Positions 10,961 through 22,600 of a stretch of 64,000 nt of DNA are shown here, in pieces. The position numbers and the translations under genes were made by a program. Positions within the stretch are counted from its first letter, which is position 1. Each line of letters starts with the position of its first letter. The notes under the pieces were generated by a model, which saw only the letters and a list, made by a program, of their open reading frames with translations, had not been told where the DNA came from and made no database searches. The stretch comes from Talinum fruticosum (Eukaryota > Streptophyta > Magnoliopsida > Caryophyllales > Talinaceae), in the NCBI GenBank assembly GCA_021018815.1, contig JAITYX010000026.1, forward strand, positions 7,068,001-7,132,000. The letters are read 5' to 3'.

Positions 10961-11468
10961 ATGGAGAAGGCTTCATTCAACGTCCTCAGTCTTGCTGTCT
11001 TTGCACTTCTGATTGGTACAATAGGTAACACATCAACACCTACATTTTAAATCTTCTATCTTGTAATTTAGCACGATCAATGATCATAAACCCTCTACCA
11101 TAACTGATGTAGACATATATAAATCTGATTTCCAACTTTTCTTAATTGATTAGTCCTTAAACATCGGTTTTGAAAATAACATGTTTACTATGACATTAAC
11201 ATATGTATATATATCTATAGTTCCGAGGTTTGGAGAAGCGAGGATGATGATGGACGAAGTGGTAATCGAGAAGATTAATTATGTCCCACGAAAGGTTGCG
11301 GCAGATGAAAATTGTGTAAACGAGGTGGGTGGCACTTGCAATATATCTGCACAAATTGATTGCTGTCCGGGCTTGTACTGCTTCACCATGGGAGGCGATG
11401 GTAAGACAGGACAAAACGGGCTGTGTCTACCTTTTCTCTCTCGTCCAAAAACCACCAAGCCCTACTGA
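10961..11468 (+). CDS. Secreted six-cysteine knottin (inhibitor cystine-knot) peptide precursor
   Basis: Two exons, 10961-11024 and 11221-11468, are joined by a 196-bp intron with GTAACA donor and CTATAG acceptor. They encode 103 residues. Residues 1-28 look like a secretion signal: a hydrophobic core VLSLAVFALLIG with likely cleavage after GEA. A propeptide-like segment (about 29-50) follows, then the cysteine domain with Cys at 53, 61, 69, 70, 75 and 90, spacing C-x7-C-x7-CC-x4-C-x14-C. The tail is basic and proline-rich. The CC pair and six-cysteine order are those of cystine-knot peptides, including plant antimicrobial knottins and amylase inhibitors. The likely role is extracellular defence or protease/amylase inhibition, but the substrate is not shown. 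The start is the first ATG after a TATA box at 10875, and a poly(A) signal lies 78 bp past the stop. A broken paralogue is at 7495. Alternative: a signalling peptide with the same fold. Confidence 0.85.
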
Positions 11469-11545
11469 TCTGAATATATATGCATGTGTGTACTCAATAA
11501 TCAAAGCTACCTTAATGAATTATTATGTTTACTGTAATATAATGT

Positions 11546-11551
11546 AATAAA
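11546..11551 (+). terminator. Polyadenylation signal of the knottin gene
   Basis: AATAAA, 78 bp downstream of the knottin stop codon, inside an AT-rich 3' flank. Confidence 0.6.
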
Positions 11552-11799
11552 AAGTCTCATCGTCTTGCTATAGGATAGGATAAGATGTTATCCTTTCTCA
11601 AAGAGACTTGAATTTATGCTTAAGTATTTTGCACTCTGTAATCAACTTTACTATCTTTCCCCGTATATAAAATAAAGTAAAGTTCCTTGTATATTTCAGT
11701 ACTTGTAGTATATTATTCTTAACGTTATGTGATCATTCAACGTATATGAGAGAAGCCGCTTACATATATACAAGTAAATCGATAATTAGGTCATTCGAT

Positions 11800-12480
11800 T
11801 CGAGTTAAATTCGTTTCAAGTCAATTCGGGGTCGATTGTTTGGATCAAATCATCTTCTGTTTTGGTCAACTTTGGGTCTATCTCATTCGGGTCGGGTTTG
11901 TGTTCAATTCGGGTTAATTTCGTATCGAGTCAATTTCCGATAAAGTTAATTCGGGTCGGTTTCGGTTCGGGTTGGGTCAATGTCGGTTTGAGTAGGTTTC
12001 AGATTTGATTTCGAGTCAACTTTTGATTGAGTTGGATCACTTTTGGGTCGGGTTGATATCCGATCCGGTCAATCTTTGATCGAGTCAAAATTGGATCGAG
12101 TCAAATTCCAATTGGGTTACTCTTGTTTCGGTTGTAATTTTCTCTTACGAACTCGTAACTAATGCGATTCTTGATTTGTTGGAAATGTTATTGAATCTAC
12201 TTTTTAAATAAATGTACCAAAAATGAAAAATCCAAATATAATTCTAACGCAAACATAAATTACATAAATATGCATATAGTTATCATTTCTTTATCTTAAC
12301 AAATATGTATATATAAAAAGAATATCAAAACTCATATATACATATTTTGGTTTGAATTGGTTGGATTAGATTAAGGTCGGATCAAAATTGAATTTGGATC
12401 GATTCGGATTCGGGTCACTTGAATTCGGATTGAATCAGTTCAAATTTGAATCGGTTCACATTAGATTTAATTCAGGTCAT
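11800..12480. repeat. Degenerate GGTCGGGTT / CGAGTCAA repeat region
   Basis: From about 11800 to 12135 and again from 12340 to 12480 the sequence consists of loosely repeated words (gggtcgg, ttcgggt, cgagtcaa, ttcggat) broken by an AT-rich centre. Such degenerate GGGTCGG strings are common at the edges of plant non-autonomous DNA elements. I see no coding frame and no definite ends. Confidence 0.55.
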
Positions 12481-14160
12481 ATAATAAAATTTAATGAGGT
12501 TATGCTATTCCAAAATCAATGAATAAGAAACTTATATATGTTAGTAAAATATATGCATAGGTAAGAGTTATTTATTTTTAAGTGGTAAAAAATTCATTTA
12601 TTTTACTTTTATGCGTAGGAAAGCTATTTATTTAATTTAACCGGTGTAAATCTCTGCTCGCTTGAATTTTTAAGATGGTCACATGCGAAATTTGTGTTTT
12701 TTATTAATTTGGGTTGGAATGTCATAGAATTAAAATTTAACACAAATTAGACATCGTATTCTTTTTACACATGTGAACTTTGAAAACACACACACATTAA
12801 TATTGCACCCGCATATCTTGCATACATCTAATATTATATTCTCTTCATTTCACAATATATATTACTTTAACTAAATTTTTTTATTTCATATTTAATCACT
12901 TTAAAATCTGAATGACATATTATAGTTACCAGCATGAGGGTCAAGTAAAGGTTCGATAAAACGTGGGCTAAATTTGATTAGGTCCGCTAATTTGGAATTT
13001 TATTTTGCAACTGTTTTTACAATATTAAATTCGGAATGTCCTTGTTATTTAAGTTACGTGGTTGCAGCTGCAATGTGGTAGCTAGTTAATTAGCTACGAG
13101 TATGATTAAATTAGTGGTTTTAGATATATAATTAGTTTAGATTAAATGGAATCTATAGTTCTTACCCTAAGTAGATTTTTACCTCGTCGAAGCGGAAGAA
13201 GATTTTTACCCCATGTCCCCATTTTTTACTTTTTACTGTTTTCATCAAAATCAGAGGGTTGAGATTATAAATTATTAACGGAAGTGCTTGTAACATATAA
13301 TTATCTAAAATTTATAGATATGAGTGAGATCTATTAATATACCGTAGTTCTCATTTTAAGGGATTTTTACTTTAAGGCGGCCTTTGTATATAACAATCAT
13401 GCAAACTACGAAAATAATGAAGGAAAAAAAAATCTACATGGTCACACAGGCTGAAATGATTTTCTATCTACATGATGGACCACTGTTATCTAAGATTTAT
13501 GTGAATGTAAAACTGTGAAGATAAGATTATTACATTCACCTTAATGTGTCACATACTATTAAGAGATAGAGTTACTGAAAAATACACAATCTTTATATTT
13601 TTATCAACCTTATGTCGAAAAACAATTATTCTTAGATGACGGTGTCGAAAATTTTACTTTGAATTTTTTTTGTTGAAAATAAAAAACAATTATAGAGCTA
13701 ACTATGAGTATAATGTCCTTTTTTAATTTAGTTTTGGATGAAAATAATATCAACTTTAGGGATATTTAATGAAAATAATACAATTTTTTTGGAGGTCAAC
13801 AATATGAATTTTAAATATATTTAACATCAGCAGAACACCATTGACATAAGGGGTCGTGACTCAACAGAAGCGATAATGTGATACGTGAAGTCATTGACGT
13901 GAATGGCGGAGTTGGACATTTTACTTTGATTTTTTTCTTGGTTGAGTAAAGGTTTGCTTATGTATCAACGGAAATAAAATAGTTAAAGTCAAATTTTCAA
14001 CTCGCCGTACGTCCACGTGAGTGACTTCACCTACCACGACATTGCTCCGACGAGTCACAACCCTTAACTCAGTGATATTATATTGACGTTCAATAGGATT
14101 AAAACTCATACTATTGATATCGAAGAAAAAGTTTGTATTATATTCGTCTAATACCCCAAA
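12481..14160. other. Intergenic, nothing recognised
   Basis: AT-rich DNA without a coding region, RNA gene or clear element. The minus-strand frame at 13921-14181 (86 codons) has no recognisable domain and low complexity. Confidence 0.5.
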
Positions 14161-14240
14161 ATTTGCATTATTTTCATCCAAGAAATTTTGTTTGGGGGTG
14201 AATTTGCATTATTTTCATCCAAGAAATTTTGTTTGGGGGT
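14161..14240 (+). repeat. 41-bp tandem duplication
   Basis: Two almost identical direct copies of a 41-bp unit beginning atttgcattattttcatcc and ending tttgggggt, at 14161-14201 and 14202-14240. Confidence 0.9.
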
Positions 14241-14299
14241 TCCTCAGCACCCCCTCCTCTATTGGCTACATGGTCTTGAGACTGAAGGGGACAAGCGGA

Positions 14300-14507
14300 G
14301 GGAAGGGAGCAACCTACGCAACTAGTGTTAATTAATGATATATGACAAATGTGAAAGCAGAAGCAAACAACTGTGTTTAAGTCCATCGTTTCTTGTCTCA
14401 ATTCACATTGGCCATTCATATCTCTTTCTTTTCACGTTTTCTTCGAAGCTTTCTTATCAGTGGATCTATCACTGATCCAATCATACATGTGGCAGATCCA
14501 ACATTAC

Positions 14508-14545
<38 letters not shown>

Positions 14546-15355
14546 CATTATTTTCCCTCGATTATCCTCGGAATATGTAAAAGTTGTAATTGTTTTATAA
14601 AAATAAAATACTAAAAGATAAAAAAGCTTACTTATACTCTCTTATCCAGTACTTAGTAAATTAATAAGATCCGATTTAATAATACTCCATTTATTTTAAA
14701 ACTGATTTAGTGGGGTTTATCACAACAATAATTTACGTTTTCTTATATTGACACGTTATAAAATAATCGAATTGACACCTCTAAATAGGTCGTAATTTAG
14801 AAAAGAAAACACCCCAAAGTACGACACTTGATCGATCAACTTTATAATTTGATATATAAACGTCCAATACCCCATAAAGTACAATTTATTTTAATTCAAA
14901 ACCTCTTTGTTTTTCTATTCTTTTGGTATTTTTCAGACGTTTCTCAAGATTGATTCAGTTGAAATTTTTGTATTCTAATTAAAAAAAGAAAAATAATGAA
15001 ATAATATTTAAAAAACGAATGAAAGGACAATAATGACGTGAAGAAAAGGGCAAAAAGAAATGAAAATGTTAATGCCATAAAAAATCAAATGGGGAATTTC
15101 AGACCACGTTACGTCGTATTTTTTGAGCACTCCTCCACTACCTACACAACTAGTGTTATTAATGATATATAGCAATCCGAACTATTTAAATCAGAAGCAA
15201 ACAACTAGATTTAAGTCTTCTTGGTCTTTTTACTCGGACGTACAACTTTAATTTCTTGCTCTCAGTTCACATTGGCCATTCATGTCTCTTTCTTTGCACC
15301 TTTTTTTTTTTTAACTAAGAAAGCTTTCTTACCGGTGGATCCATCCATGACTATC
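14300..15355 (+). repeat. Duplicated non-coding block pair (about 14310-14490 and 15140-15350)
   Basis: Two direct copies share, in the same order, aactagtgtta, aatgatatat, cagaagcaaacaact, tttaagtc, cacattggccattcat, tctctttctttt and gctttctta, with gtggatc near their ends. They lie about 830 bp apart and are diverged by indels. A (GA)n-rich tract (15382-15411) and (TA)n tracts (14512-14542, 15718-15736) lie inside or next to the second copy. The block looks like a gene promoter or 5' leader duplicated in tandem, but no coding part survives. Confidence 0.7.
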
Positions 15356-15417
15356 AAAATCATTGCTCCATTCTTGCATATAAGAGAGAGAGAGGGAGAG
15401 AGAGAAGCGAGGGAGAA

Positions 15418-16820
15418 AAATAGGGTCGTCCAAGGGCTAGGGCTGTGGTTGGTGTCACTAGTGGTGCCGGCTGCTGAATACCTAGCTCTGATTGCTGACA
15501 GTTACTTGGTCATCTAGTGCGCAGGCCATTAAGGTGGCCTGAAATCGGTGGTCCTATGGTGGCTACATGCGGTGGTGCATGATTGGAGTCATGGGGTTAT
15601 CGTTCTTCATCAACTATTATGAAGTTCAAATAGAGTGAAGGGCTACAATTATAATTCCTTCTGTAGTTGCTATTGCTTTAACTATTATTTTGAAATAGAG
15701 AGGGACAATGTAACTTTATATATATATATATATATAAAACTTTGTAATTAGTTGTGTGTTATACTTTGTAATTAGTTGATATTTAGTTTAATTTTCAGGA
15801 TATTTTAATAATATATTTATTATAAATAATATAAAATAAATTTAGATAAAAAAGAGATAAATAAAATACATGTTGCAGGTACTTATTACATCATAAAATC
15901 AAGGTGGAAATTATTTTGAAAACAATATATGGCTAGATTTTATGTTCACTATCTAGGTCAACGAAACTTTTATGTTATTATTATTTTTAATGAAAAGAAA
16001 ATTTATTAATGAAAAGTCATAAGATATCTATACTGATAATTTTCTAATAACAATAATCTAAAATATCAAACATATCTCTATTTTAACAAAGTTAATATAA
16101 TAATAAAATACTTCCATTGGAGCATATTATTTTTCACCACAAATCGCATCATTTGACTTCAATCCATTTTCTGGAATGTTAAGAATTGTATAACTTTGTA
16201 AAACAGGTATAAATTATATAATATAGCCAACTTGAAAGAAATGTAATCTTGATGATTGGCCATATGAACTTCCATGATGGAATCATTATTGGGACATATC
16301 ATTGTAAACCTATAATCCAATATGTTGAATCAATATAACAAATTTACAAAACGTACATAAATTTACAGTTCACATCAGTTTTTTTAGATGAAGTGATTAG
16401 ATCTTCCAAATCTATATATATACTATTAAAAACCTCTGGTCTCGCTTGTTCTCTCCTTGATATATGTCATTATCATGGAAAAATAATTTGTATATACGAC
16501 TTGGAACCATAATCATATATTTATAGTTAAAAACTCTTCTAGAGTTTTGACTCACTACTATGTTTAGGTTATTGTTCTGTAAAAATACTAATGCATCTAA
16601 AAATATTAAATTTTCTGTCTTGTATTTTAGTATTTTCTTTTAAATTATCCAACATATTTAGATTAATATTTTTAATTCTAAGGTTGAAAATTGAGAAGGA
16701 TTTGCTACTTATAGGGTTGATTGGCTGACAATTTTGAGGGGAACAAGCATTGTTTGGAGAGACTTAATTGTTTTGTGAAAATGACACATTTATTGAAAAT
16801 TATAATATATGCTACCAATC
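15418..16820. other. Intergenic, AT-rich
   Basis: No coding region is supported. Short frames here do not show known domains and no paired element ends were found. Confidence 0.5.
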
Positions 16821-16821
16821 C

Positions 16822-16863
16822 TTATTATTATTATTATTATTGTTATTGTTATTGTTATTGTTA

Positions 16864-16912
<49 letters not shown>
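16822..16912. repeat. (TTA)n / (TTATTG)n microsatellite
   Basis: A trinucleotide TTA array with an internal block of TTATTG units, about 90 bp. The open frames across it only encode homopolymeric tyrosine or leucine runs and are not genes. Confidence 0.95.
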
Positions 16913-17349
16913 CTATTTCCAAGTTGGCCCCTGCGATGGGATTTAATTGCATCAAAATACCCATGTACATAAAAAAAAAAAAAGGAGTTCAAGGGTTTCC
17001 CTGAGTCGGGTTCTTCATGGTGGGTACTTTTCCTGAGATTCTTGGGCTTTCAAGGGTTTTGCCATTGATGGGTGTTCTTGGTTTGCTGCCAATTATGTTG
17101 GGGTTCCCCTGATTTTGATGTCTTCTTGAATTTGGATCATCATTTAGATTGCCATTCTTGGAATTTCTTGCTAATATTTGGGTGTATAGGTCGAATTTGT
17201 TTTGGGAGATTTTGATTCTGTTTGTAAAGAAAAGGAGAGAAATGGGTTTCTGCTAATTTTAATTAATCTAGGGTTTTATCCATTGTGTTGAAGCTCTTGT
17301 TGAACATCGAGCTCTTCTCTCCAAATTATGTATCTTTTTGTGTTCTGTT
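16913..17349 (+). other. Gene-leader-like sequence without coding part
   Basis: This stretch is richer in G and T than its surroundings and contains phrases typical of plant 5' leaders and first introns (tctagggttttatcc, gggtttctgctaatttt, cttgggctttcaaggg). It has no extended open frame. It may be a captured or abandoned promoter/leader. The following 250 bp repeat part of the 14.93-15.12 kb block. Confidence 0.4.
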
Positions 17350-17612
17350 GGTAGTTTTCATACATTTCTTAGGGATTAAAACAGTTGAAAGTTGTGTATT
17401 TTAATTAAAAAAAAAGAAAAAAAGTGAAATAATATTAAGAAAATGAATGAAAAGAGAGTAATTACGTAAAGGAAATATATCAAAAAAAAAAATTACGTAA
17501 ATGAAAGAAAACAAAATTTATGTGAGAAAGAGGAAAAATTGTCAAATTGTGAAAATGTGAACGCCATAAAAAATCAAACAGCTGAATTTCATCTTACGTT
17601 ACCTCGTACAGT
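17350..17612 (+). repeat. Second copy of the 14930-15120 block
   Basis: Aligned with 14930-15120: ttgaaa(g/t)tt, attaaaaaaa, gaaataatatt, gaatgaaa, then gccataaaaaatcaaa and cgttacgtcgta/cgttacctcgta in the same order. Together with the 14.3/15.1 kb pair it shows repeated local duplication of one promoter-like region. Confidence 0.65.
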
Positions 17613-18423
17613 CACCAAATGACAAATATAATTCTATGATAAAAAAAATATATCCACACTTTCACGTGTGTACTAGTGACTCATAACTCATAACTGTGAC
17701 AAAACATAAAGCGTGGCGCCTAAATTTTTATCAAAACGATGCTAATCACCATAGAAGCAAATAAGAGAGCACGAAAAATTGAAAACAATTGCTGGTGCTC
17801 AAAGTAAAGTTAATAACACTACAGCTGTTTTTTGTAAGTTTTTTTTGCATTTTTTTAATCTTTTGATCAGCTAAATATTAAAAAATAAAATAAAATTGAT
17901 GATATTATGAAATATGGGAACTTATAATATTATTGTTATTTTTTTATAAAAATATTATTATGACACGCAAATGTAAAAGCTAATAATCTCTTTCTACCAT
18001 GACTAGTATAAAATAAGGTTAGAATAGAAAATTTTTATTTTGTTCAAAAAAATAAGGTTATCTTTACTAAATTTTAACAACATGATTAAGGTCAAAGTCT
18101 TTTTAGAATTCTAACTTATATTTTTATCGTTACTAGAATGATGCCTCACCAGCATCTCTTAAAATTAAAAACTTTAAACACTAAATCGATCTAAACCATT
18201 CATCTCATTTAGGATACTTACTAAAATGGCCAACAGGCCACTATTACCTTCCTTTTATGCATATTTTTATAAGATTTTATTTATCATCATGCATACCCAT
18301 ATGTTCATTCTCCTCGATTGCATATTTCTAACAAAAATGAATAGTTCGGGCCGTACCTCATGTTTTTCTTTGCATCTTTTTTAGGTTATTGGATTAAAAT
18401 AAACTCTACCCTTGAGTGATTTC

Positions 18424-18467
<44 letters not shown>

Positions 18468-18761
18468 ATTAATCATTTGTACACCGTACTTTAACAATAT
18501 TTATTTTTTCTAAATCACACTATTTATTTTTAGACGGTTGTATATCACATTTTAATTTAAAATATACATTCGAGCTCACGGGTGGGTCTACTGTGGTTTC
18601 GGCCTCTAAGGCGGGGAAAATATGTCAACAATGTAATTAAGTGGTGTAACATCACAAGTTTCTTTGATCTCTCGATCATAATCAGTGATTTTGACGAGCC
18701 AGTACGTGGACGTTTGCTTAGCTGTATACTTAAGATACAATGCATAAGTTTTAGTGATAAT
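17613..18761. other. Intergenic, AT-rich with (TA)n tract
   Basis: No gene is supported. A (TA)n microsatellite occupies about 18427-18462. The end of the segment at 18761 abuts the probable LTR start. Confidence 0.5.
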
Positions 18762-21757
18762 TGGTAAGACCCCACTTCTTAATACTCCTCAATAAGAATG
18801 CAATCCTACAAAAAAGATTACAAATCTTTTAAAATAGGGAGACGGAGGGAAGGAAGGGAAGTTGGGGTGGGAATGTTCCAAAAGGAATATATGATGGGAG
18901 GAGAGTACAGTGCTGGGGACGGTTGTGATGTTACTGATGATTAAAAAAGCTGAGAGGCCTAACAGTATTAGGGCACAAATAAAGTAGTAGAGTGAGTGAG
19001 ATAGGACAGTTGGTGTTGATGAAATATAAAAATGTGTGTATTTTGAAGTGAGAAGGGAGAGACAGAAATGGAGGGATAAAGGGAGAGAATTGAGAAAGGT
19101 GCAACTGTTGATAACATAAAACTCGTAACATTTCATCATTCGAAGCACGGATTGTAGTCATTTCGGGAATTGAAGCACTTTAAAATAAGGTGGAACCATC
19201 TGCACTTTCTTTTAAATACTTTCAGCCATAGATTGAAAATCCTTTCGGGGCTTTAGACAATTGAATTAGCACCAGACGGTTTCTCTAGTTAAATACCTGG
19301 AAGGCTCTTCTTTCCTCGTCGGGAAAGAATTAATCTCTCTAGTTGATGGGCATCCTGATACGCAAGGACCTCGTGGCCAAATATGCACGACCACCTCCTT
19401 CCTCCGGTCTAAACAATCCTTAGCCCAAAATCTGTTCAAAGCTGAAGTGATCACAATCATTTATCAAATTTGGTTTTAAACCACAATCTCAAATCAATTT
19501 ATCATCGTAGAAGGCATGACACCACGTGTCACCTTTCTAAATTCACTTTCTCGAATCGGTTTCACTTTCTCAATTAAGTTTCACTTCTTTAGAACACATT
19601 TCAAGTTCGAAAAGCATTTATCAAGAATCATACTCACACTTGAAAGGCAGTTCTCAATAAATTGCATTCAAGAATCATTCGCGTAAAATACATAACTCCT
19701 TTCAAAACTACTTTTGAACATCGTTTAACACAATCACTTGCACGAGATAACCACAATTCAACACGGATGGTCACAATTCAACACGAGATAGTCATTCTTA
19801 GCTCCTCTCCAACTCGTGCTTTTCTAAATTCACCAATTTAGTAAAATAAATTCCCTTTTCTGAATCACAATAACCACAAGTAAGTACCACCTAATTCAAT
19901 GTCTCAACTTTTCACAATTCTCTGTTTTTATTTCAATTCCTCATTTTAGGTCTCAACTTTATAAATCAACTTCCTTTGCTTATAATCAGCCGGATAACTC
20001 CTAATCTCACTTTATCACTTAGGTTCCTTTTGCTAGGCTCATTTTCCGACTTAATTTCATCTCAAAGACTTAGATACATTCCAAACTCAACTTAACCTTA
20101 CAATTCCCAGCTCATCATTTTTGCCTCAAACTCCTATTGTATGTCTCTATCTTATTAATCAACACTTGTTCGTCCATCCTTAGTTATATAATTCTTAATC
20201 GGTTTTCATCACTCAATTTCCGTTAGCTTCGCTTACCTTCACGTTTAGTTTAACTTCGAGGATTTAAATATACTTCAAATGCAATTAACCCGACTATCAT
20301 CCATTTCTCACTCCCATGTCTCAATTGTGCATCCATCGGCATGAATTCATACTCCTCTTTATACTTCACTCATTATTTCCCTATATTAGCAATCATCTTT
20401 TAATACCGTAAATTTAATAAATTTCTAAGGCTCAATCTGAAATATTAATTTCATAATTTATGTCCAAACCACCACGTAATCATCCCCAACCGACTAAATT
20501 CTCGACACTCGCTCACCATACCCAAGCAATCTAACTCCTTCGAATTCCCGGTTTTCAATTCAGGCCTAAGCAACTACCAAATCCCTTCAAGACTCCTAAT
20601 TCAACTTTTAGCAACTACTAAACTTGTTTAATAGCACACATGTTCAATATCTACAGACAATATTCAATAATCACAATAAATCCATTTGGGTTTCGAAATT
20701 ACTAATAGTTTAGAGTACAAGACTACCCACCTCAAATTCTAGGGTTTGGAATTGATTGAATTACTTGCTTCCCGCCCCTTTCACTTGTCACTGCGTTTTG
20801 CGTTCGATTTCAGGTCGGTTCCGGGACTCTCGCTTCCTCTTACTTCCGGTTCGGCGTTTCGGTTCCGACCACCTCTCGGTCCGGCCTCGCTTGCTCACCC
20901 TCCGGTCCTCCTCCCTTGTCGCCGTTCCTTTTCCCGGTTCCAGCCTCCCGAACTCTCACTCGTCCGCCTCTGTTTCGGTCTCTCCTCCGCCCTCGCTCCG
21001 CCCCAGTCTCTCACTTTCTTCCCTCACTCGCCGCCTACTCGCGTCGCCGGCCGTCATTTTCCGGGTCTACGGTGGTCTTTGGCCCCCTCCCGGGTTTTCT
21101 ACGTCGCTCGGCTCCTTTCTCTCTCTCTCCCTCTTTCCCTGTTCGGTACTCCCTCTTTCCCCTTCCTTTGCTTTGCTTTTTTCCTTCGCCTTTGTCCGCC
21201 GCCTGCCCGCGTTCGCTGCTCGGCTCTCCGGCCTCCGGCCTCTGCTTCGGTTCCGCGCGTTCTCTCGTTCTCTCTGGCCATCGCCCTCGCCCTTTCTCCC
21301 TCTCGCTTTTTCCCTATTTTGTTTTGGTTCCCCTTCTTCTCAGCTTCCCTCTTTCCGAGCCTTTCTTCTTCTTCTTTTTTTCTCTGTTCGTTGCGGTGGC
21401 TTCACCGACTAAATGCCACCATAACCCCACCTGTTACACTAATCAAGCCCCTAGCTCAACACTTAATCTCCTCTTCTCATTCCTCTTTTCCTTTTAAACA
21501 TTATTTAGATTAAACCAAATTACATAGCATAAGCGAGTCTCGAGTTTCATTTTGCGAGTGCTGGGGAAAACTTAGAGGAAGGAATTAATAGATTTCACCA
21601 GCTATAGTTACGTGAACTAATAATAATTCACTCAAATAAATTAACGAATAAATATATCCATGTAGATATTTTAGTTATTCAACCTACTTAATTTAAGTAA
21701 AGCTAAATAACTAATTTAACTCATATAACTACCTAACCCAAAATTACGGGTCTTACA
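18762..21757 (+). repeat. Probable 3-kb LTR of an unassigned LTR retrotransposon
   Basis: The start TGGTAAGACCCC at 18762 and the end GGGTCTTACA at 21757 form an inverted TG...CA pair, and the 2996-bp length suits a large plant LTR, possibly of the gypsy group. A 215-bp portion near its 3' end is repeated at 6447-6665. There is no five-base target duplication across it (ataat before, gtcag after), so it is not a simple solo LTR. No adjacent gag-pol of the same element is present. On its right side the sequence changes abruptly to Copia gag. The left limit is less certain than the right. Confidence 0.6.
20760..21410 (+). other. Adenine-poor, pyrimidine-rich tract inside the LTR
   Basis: About 650 bp composed mainly of C and T on the plus strand (ctctc, tttcc, ccgg words), much more GC-rich than its surroundings. 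All three plus frames stay open for about 190-255 codons here. The three stop codons all need an adenine, which this strand almost lacks, so the open frames are a by-product of composition. Their products are low-complexity Ser/Pro/Leu/Phe strings. Next to it lies a tctagggttt word (20740s), often found in plant leaders, so the tract may be the leader (R/U5) of the LTR transcript. Confidence 0.75.
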
Positions 21758-22600
21758 GTCAGCTCGTGACACGACTAAAGATGTGTGGGACACTCTTGTC
21801 AACACATACGAATGAACAAGCCAAGTAAAACAGGCGAAGATGAGCCGATATCTTCACAAATATGAGCTCGTTCAAGATGGAGCCGGATGAAAACATCACT
21901 CGGATGTTTATTCGCTTCACCGAGATTACAAATAATCTCAAATCTCTGGGTAGAAAGATTTCCCACGAAGAAATGTGCGGAAAAATTTTAAGAAGTCTAC
22001 CAAAGAGAAGATGGGTCCCAAGGTGACAGCCATCGAGGAAGCTCGGAACCTCTCTTAACTAAAGCTAGACGAACTGATTGGGAAACTACTTACCCATGAA
22101 ATTCACCTGGAAGAAGAGGATGCCGAGGTCAGTACCAAAAAGAACATTGTCTTGAAGGCCTCAAAAAGTAGAAGGAAAAGTTTGAGTTCCTTAGACTCGG
22201 AAGAAGATCCAATGGCACTCATTGCCCGAGGCTTCAAAAGAATGATGAAGCACAAGAAATGGGAAAAGAGGCTGAAGGAAGAGTTCTTTAAAAAGGATAA
22301 GAAGGACAAAAAAGGTAAATATTCTTCCCCTTCAAAGTTATCTTTAACTAAGAACTCTAGTCTGTTTTGAATGTGGCAAGCAAAGATCACATAGTCAAGG
22401 ACTCGTCCAAAAAGAAAGAAGGACAGAAAGAAGAAGAAGGCTATGATGGCCACATGGAGTGATGAAGACTCATATGAAGAAGATGAAGATTCTGATGACT
22501 CAAAGTGTCCGATGGCACTAACGGACTCGTAAGCTGAATCCGAGTCGACTCGACAACCGAGACACTCGAAGAGACAAGTCCTCGGGAGGTATGGATTAAA
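21758..22600 (+). pseudogene. Copia gag, middle fragment (relic 1 continued)
   Basis: The sequence resumes gag with RDTTKDVWDTLVNTYE, matching RDSAKEVWDTLVKTYE of the large Copia element (about 55940). It continues through the PSKLSL segment with the same basic stretch (KKDKKDKKGKYSSPSKLSL). The zinc-knuckle region is frameshifted at about 22365, and in-frame stops occur after the TYE. The match stops at about 22590-22600. Same strand and order as 4743-6446, with only some 85 bp of gag missing between them, so these probably belong to one split element. Confidence 0.75.

Noticed and set aside
14373..14614. Open frames of about 75 codons with IYIYIY strings
   Set aside because: They read through a (TA)n tract, and the surrounding block is a duplicated non-coding sequence.
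16721..17004. Open frames encoding poly-tyrosine or poly-leucine
   Set aside because: They are translations of the TTA microsatellite, without flanking gene structure.
18789..19161. Two minus-strand frames of 76 and 119 codons
   Set aside because: They overlap in different frames within the probable LTR, are low-complexity, and show no domain or splice context.
20746..21513. Plus-strand open frame of 255 codons with two overlapping frames
   Set aside because: The three frames are open together only because the strand lacks adenine. Products are low-complexity and the tract lies in a probable LTR.
22103..22453. Minus-strand frame of 116 codons rich in Phe and Leu
   Set aside because: It is antisense to the lysine-rich gag segment of the Copia relic, and the same antisense frame exists at 56463-56756.
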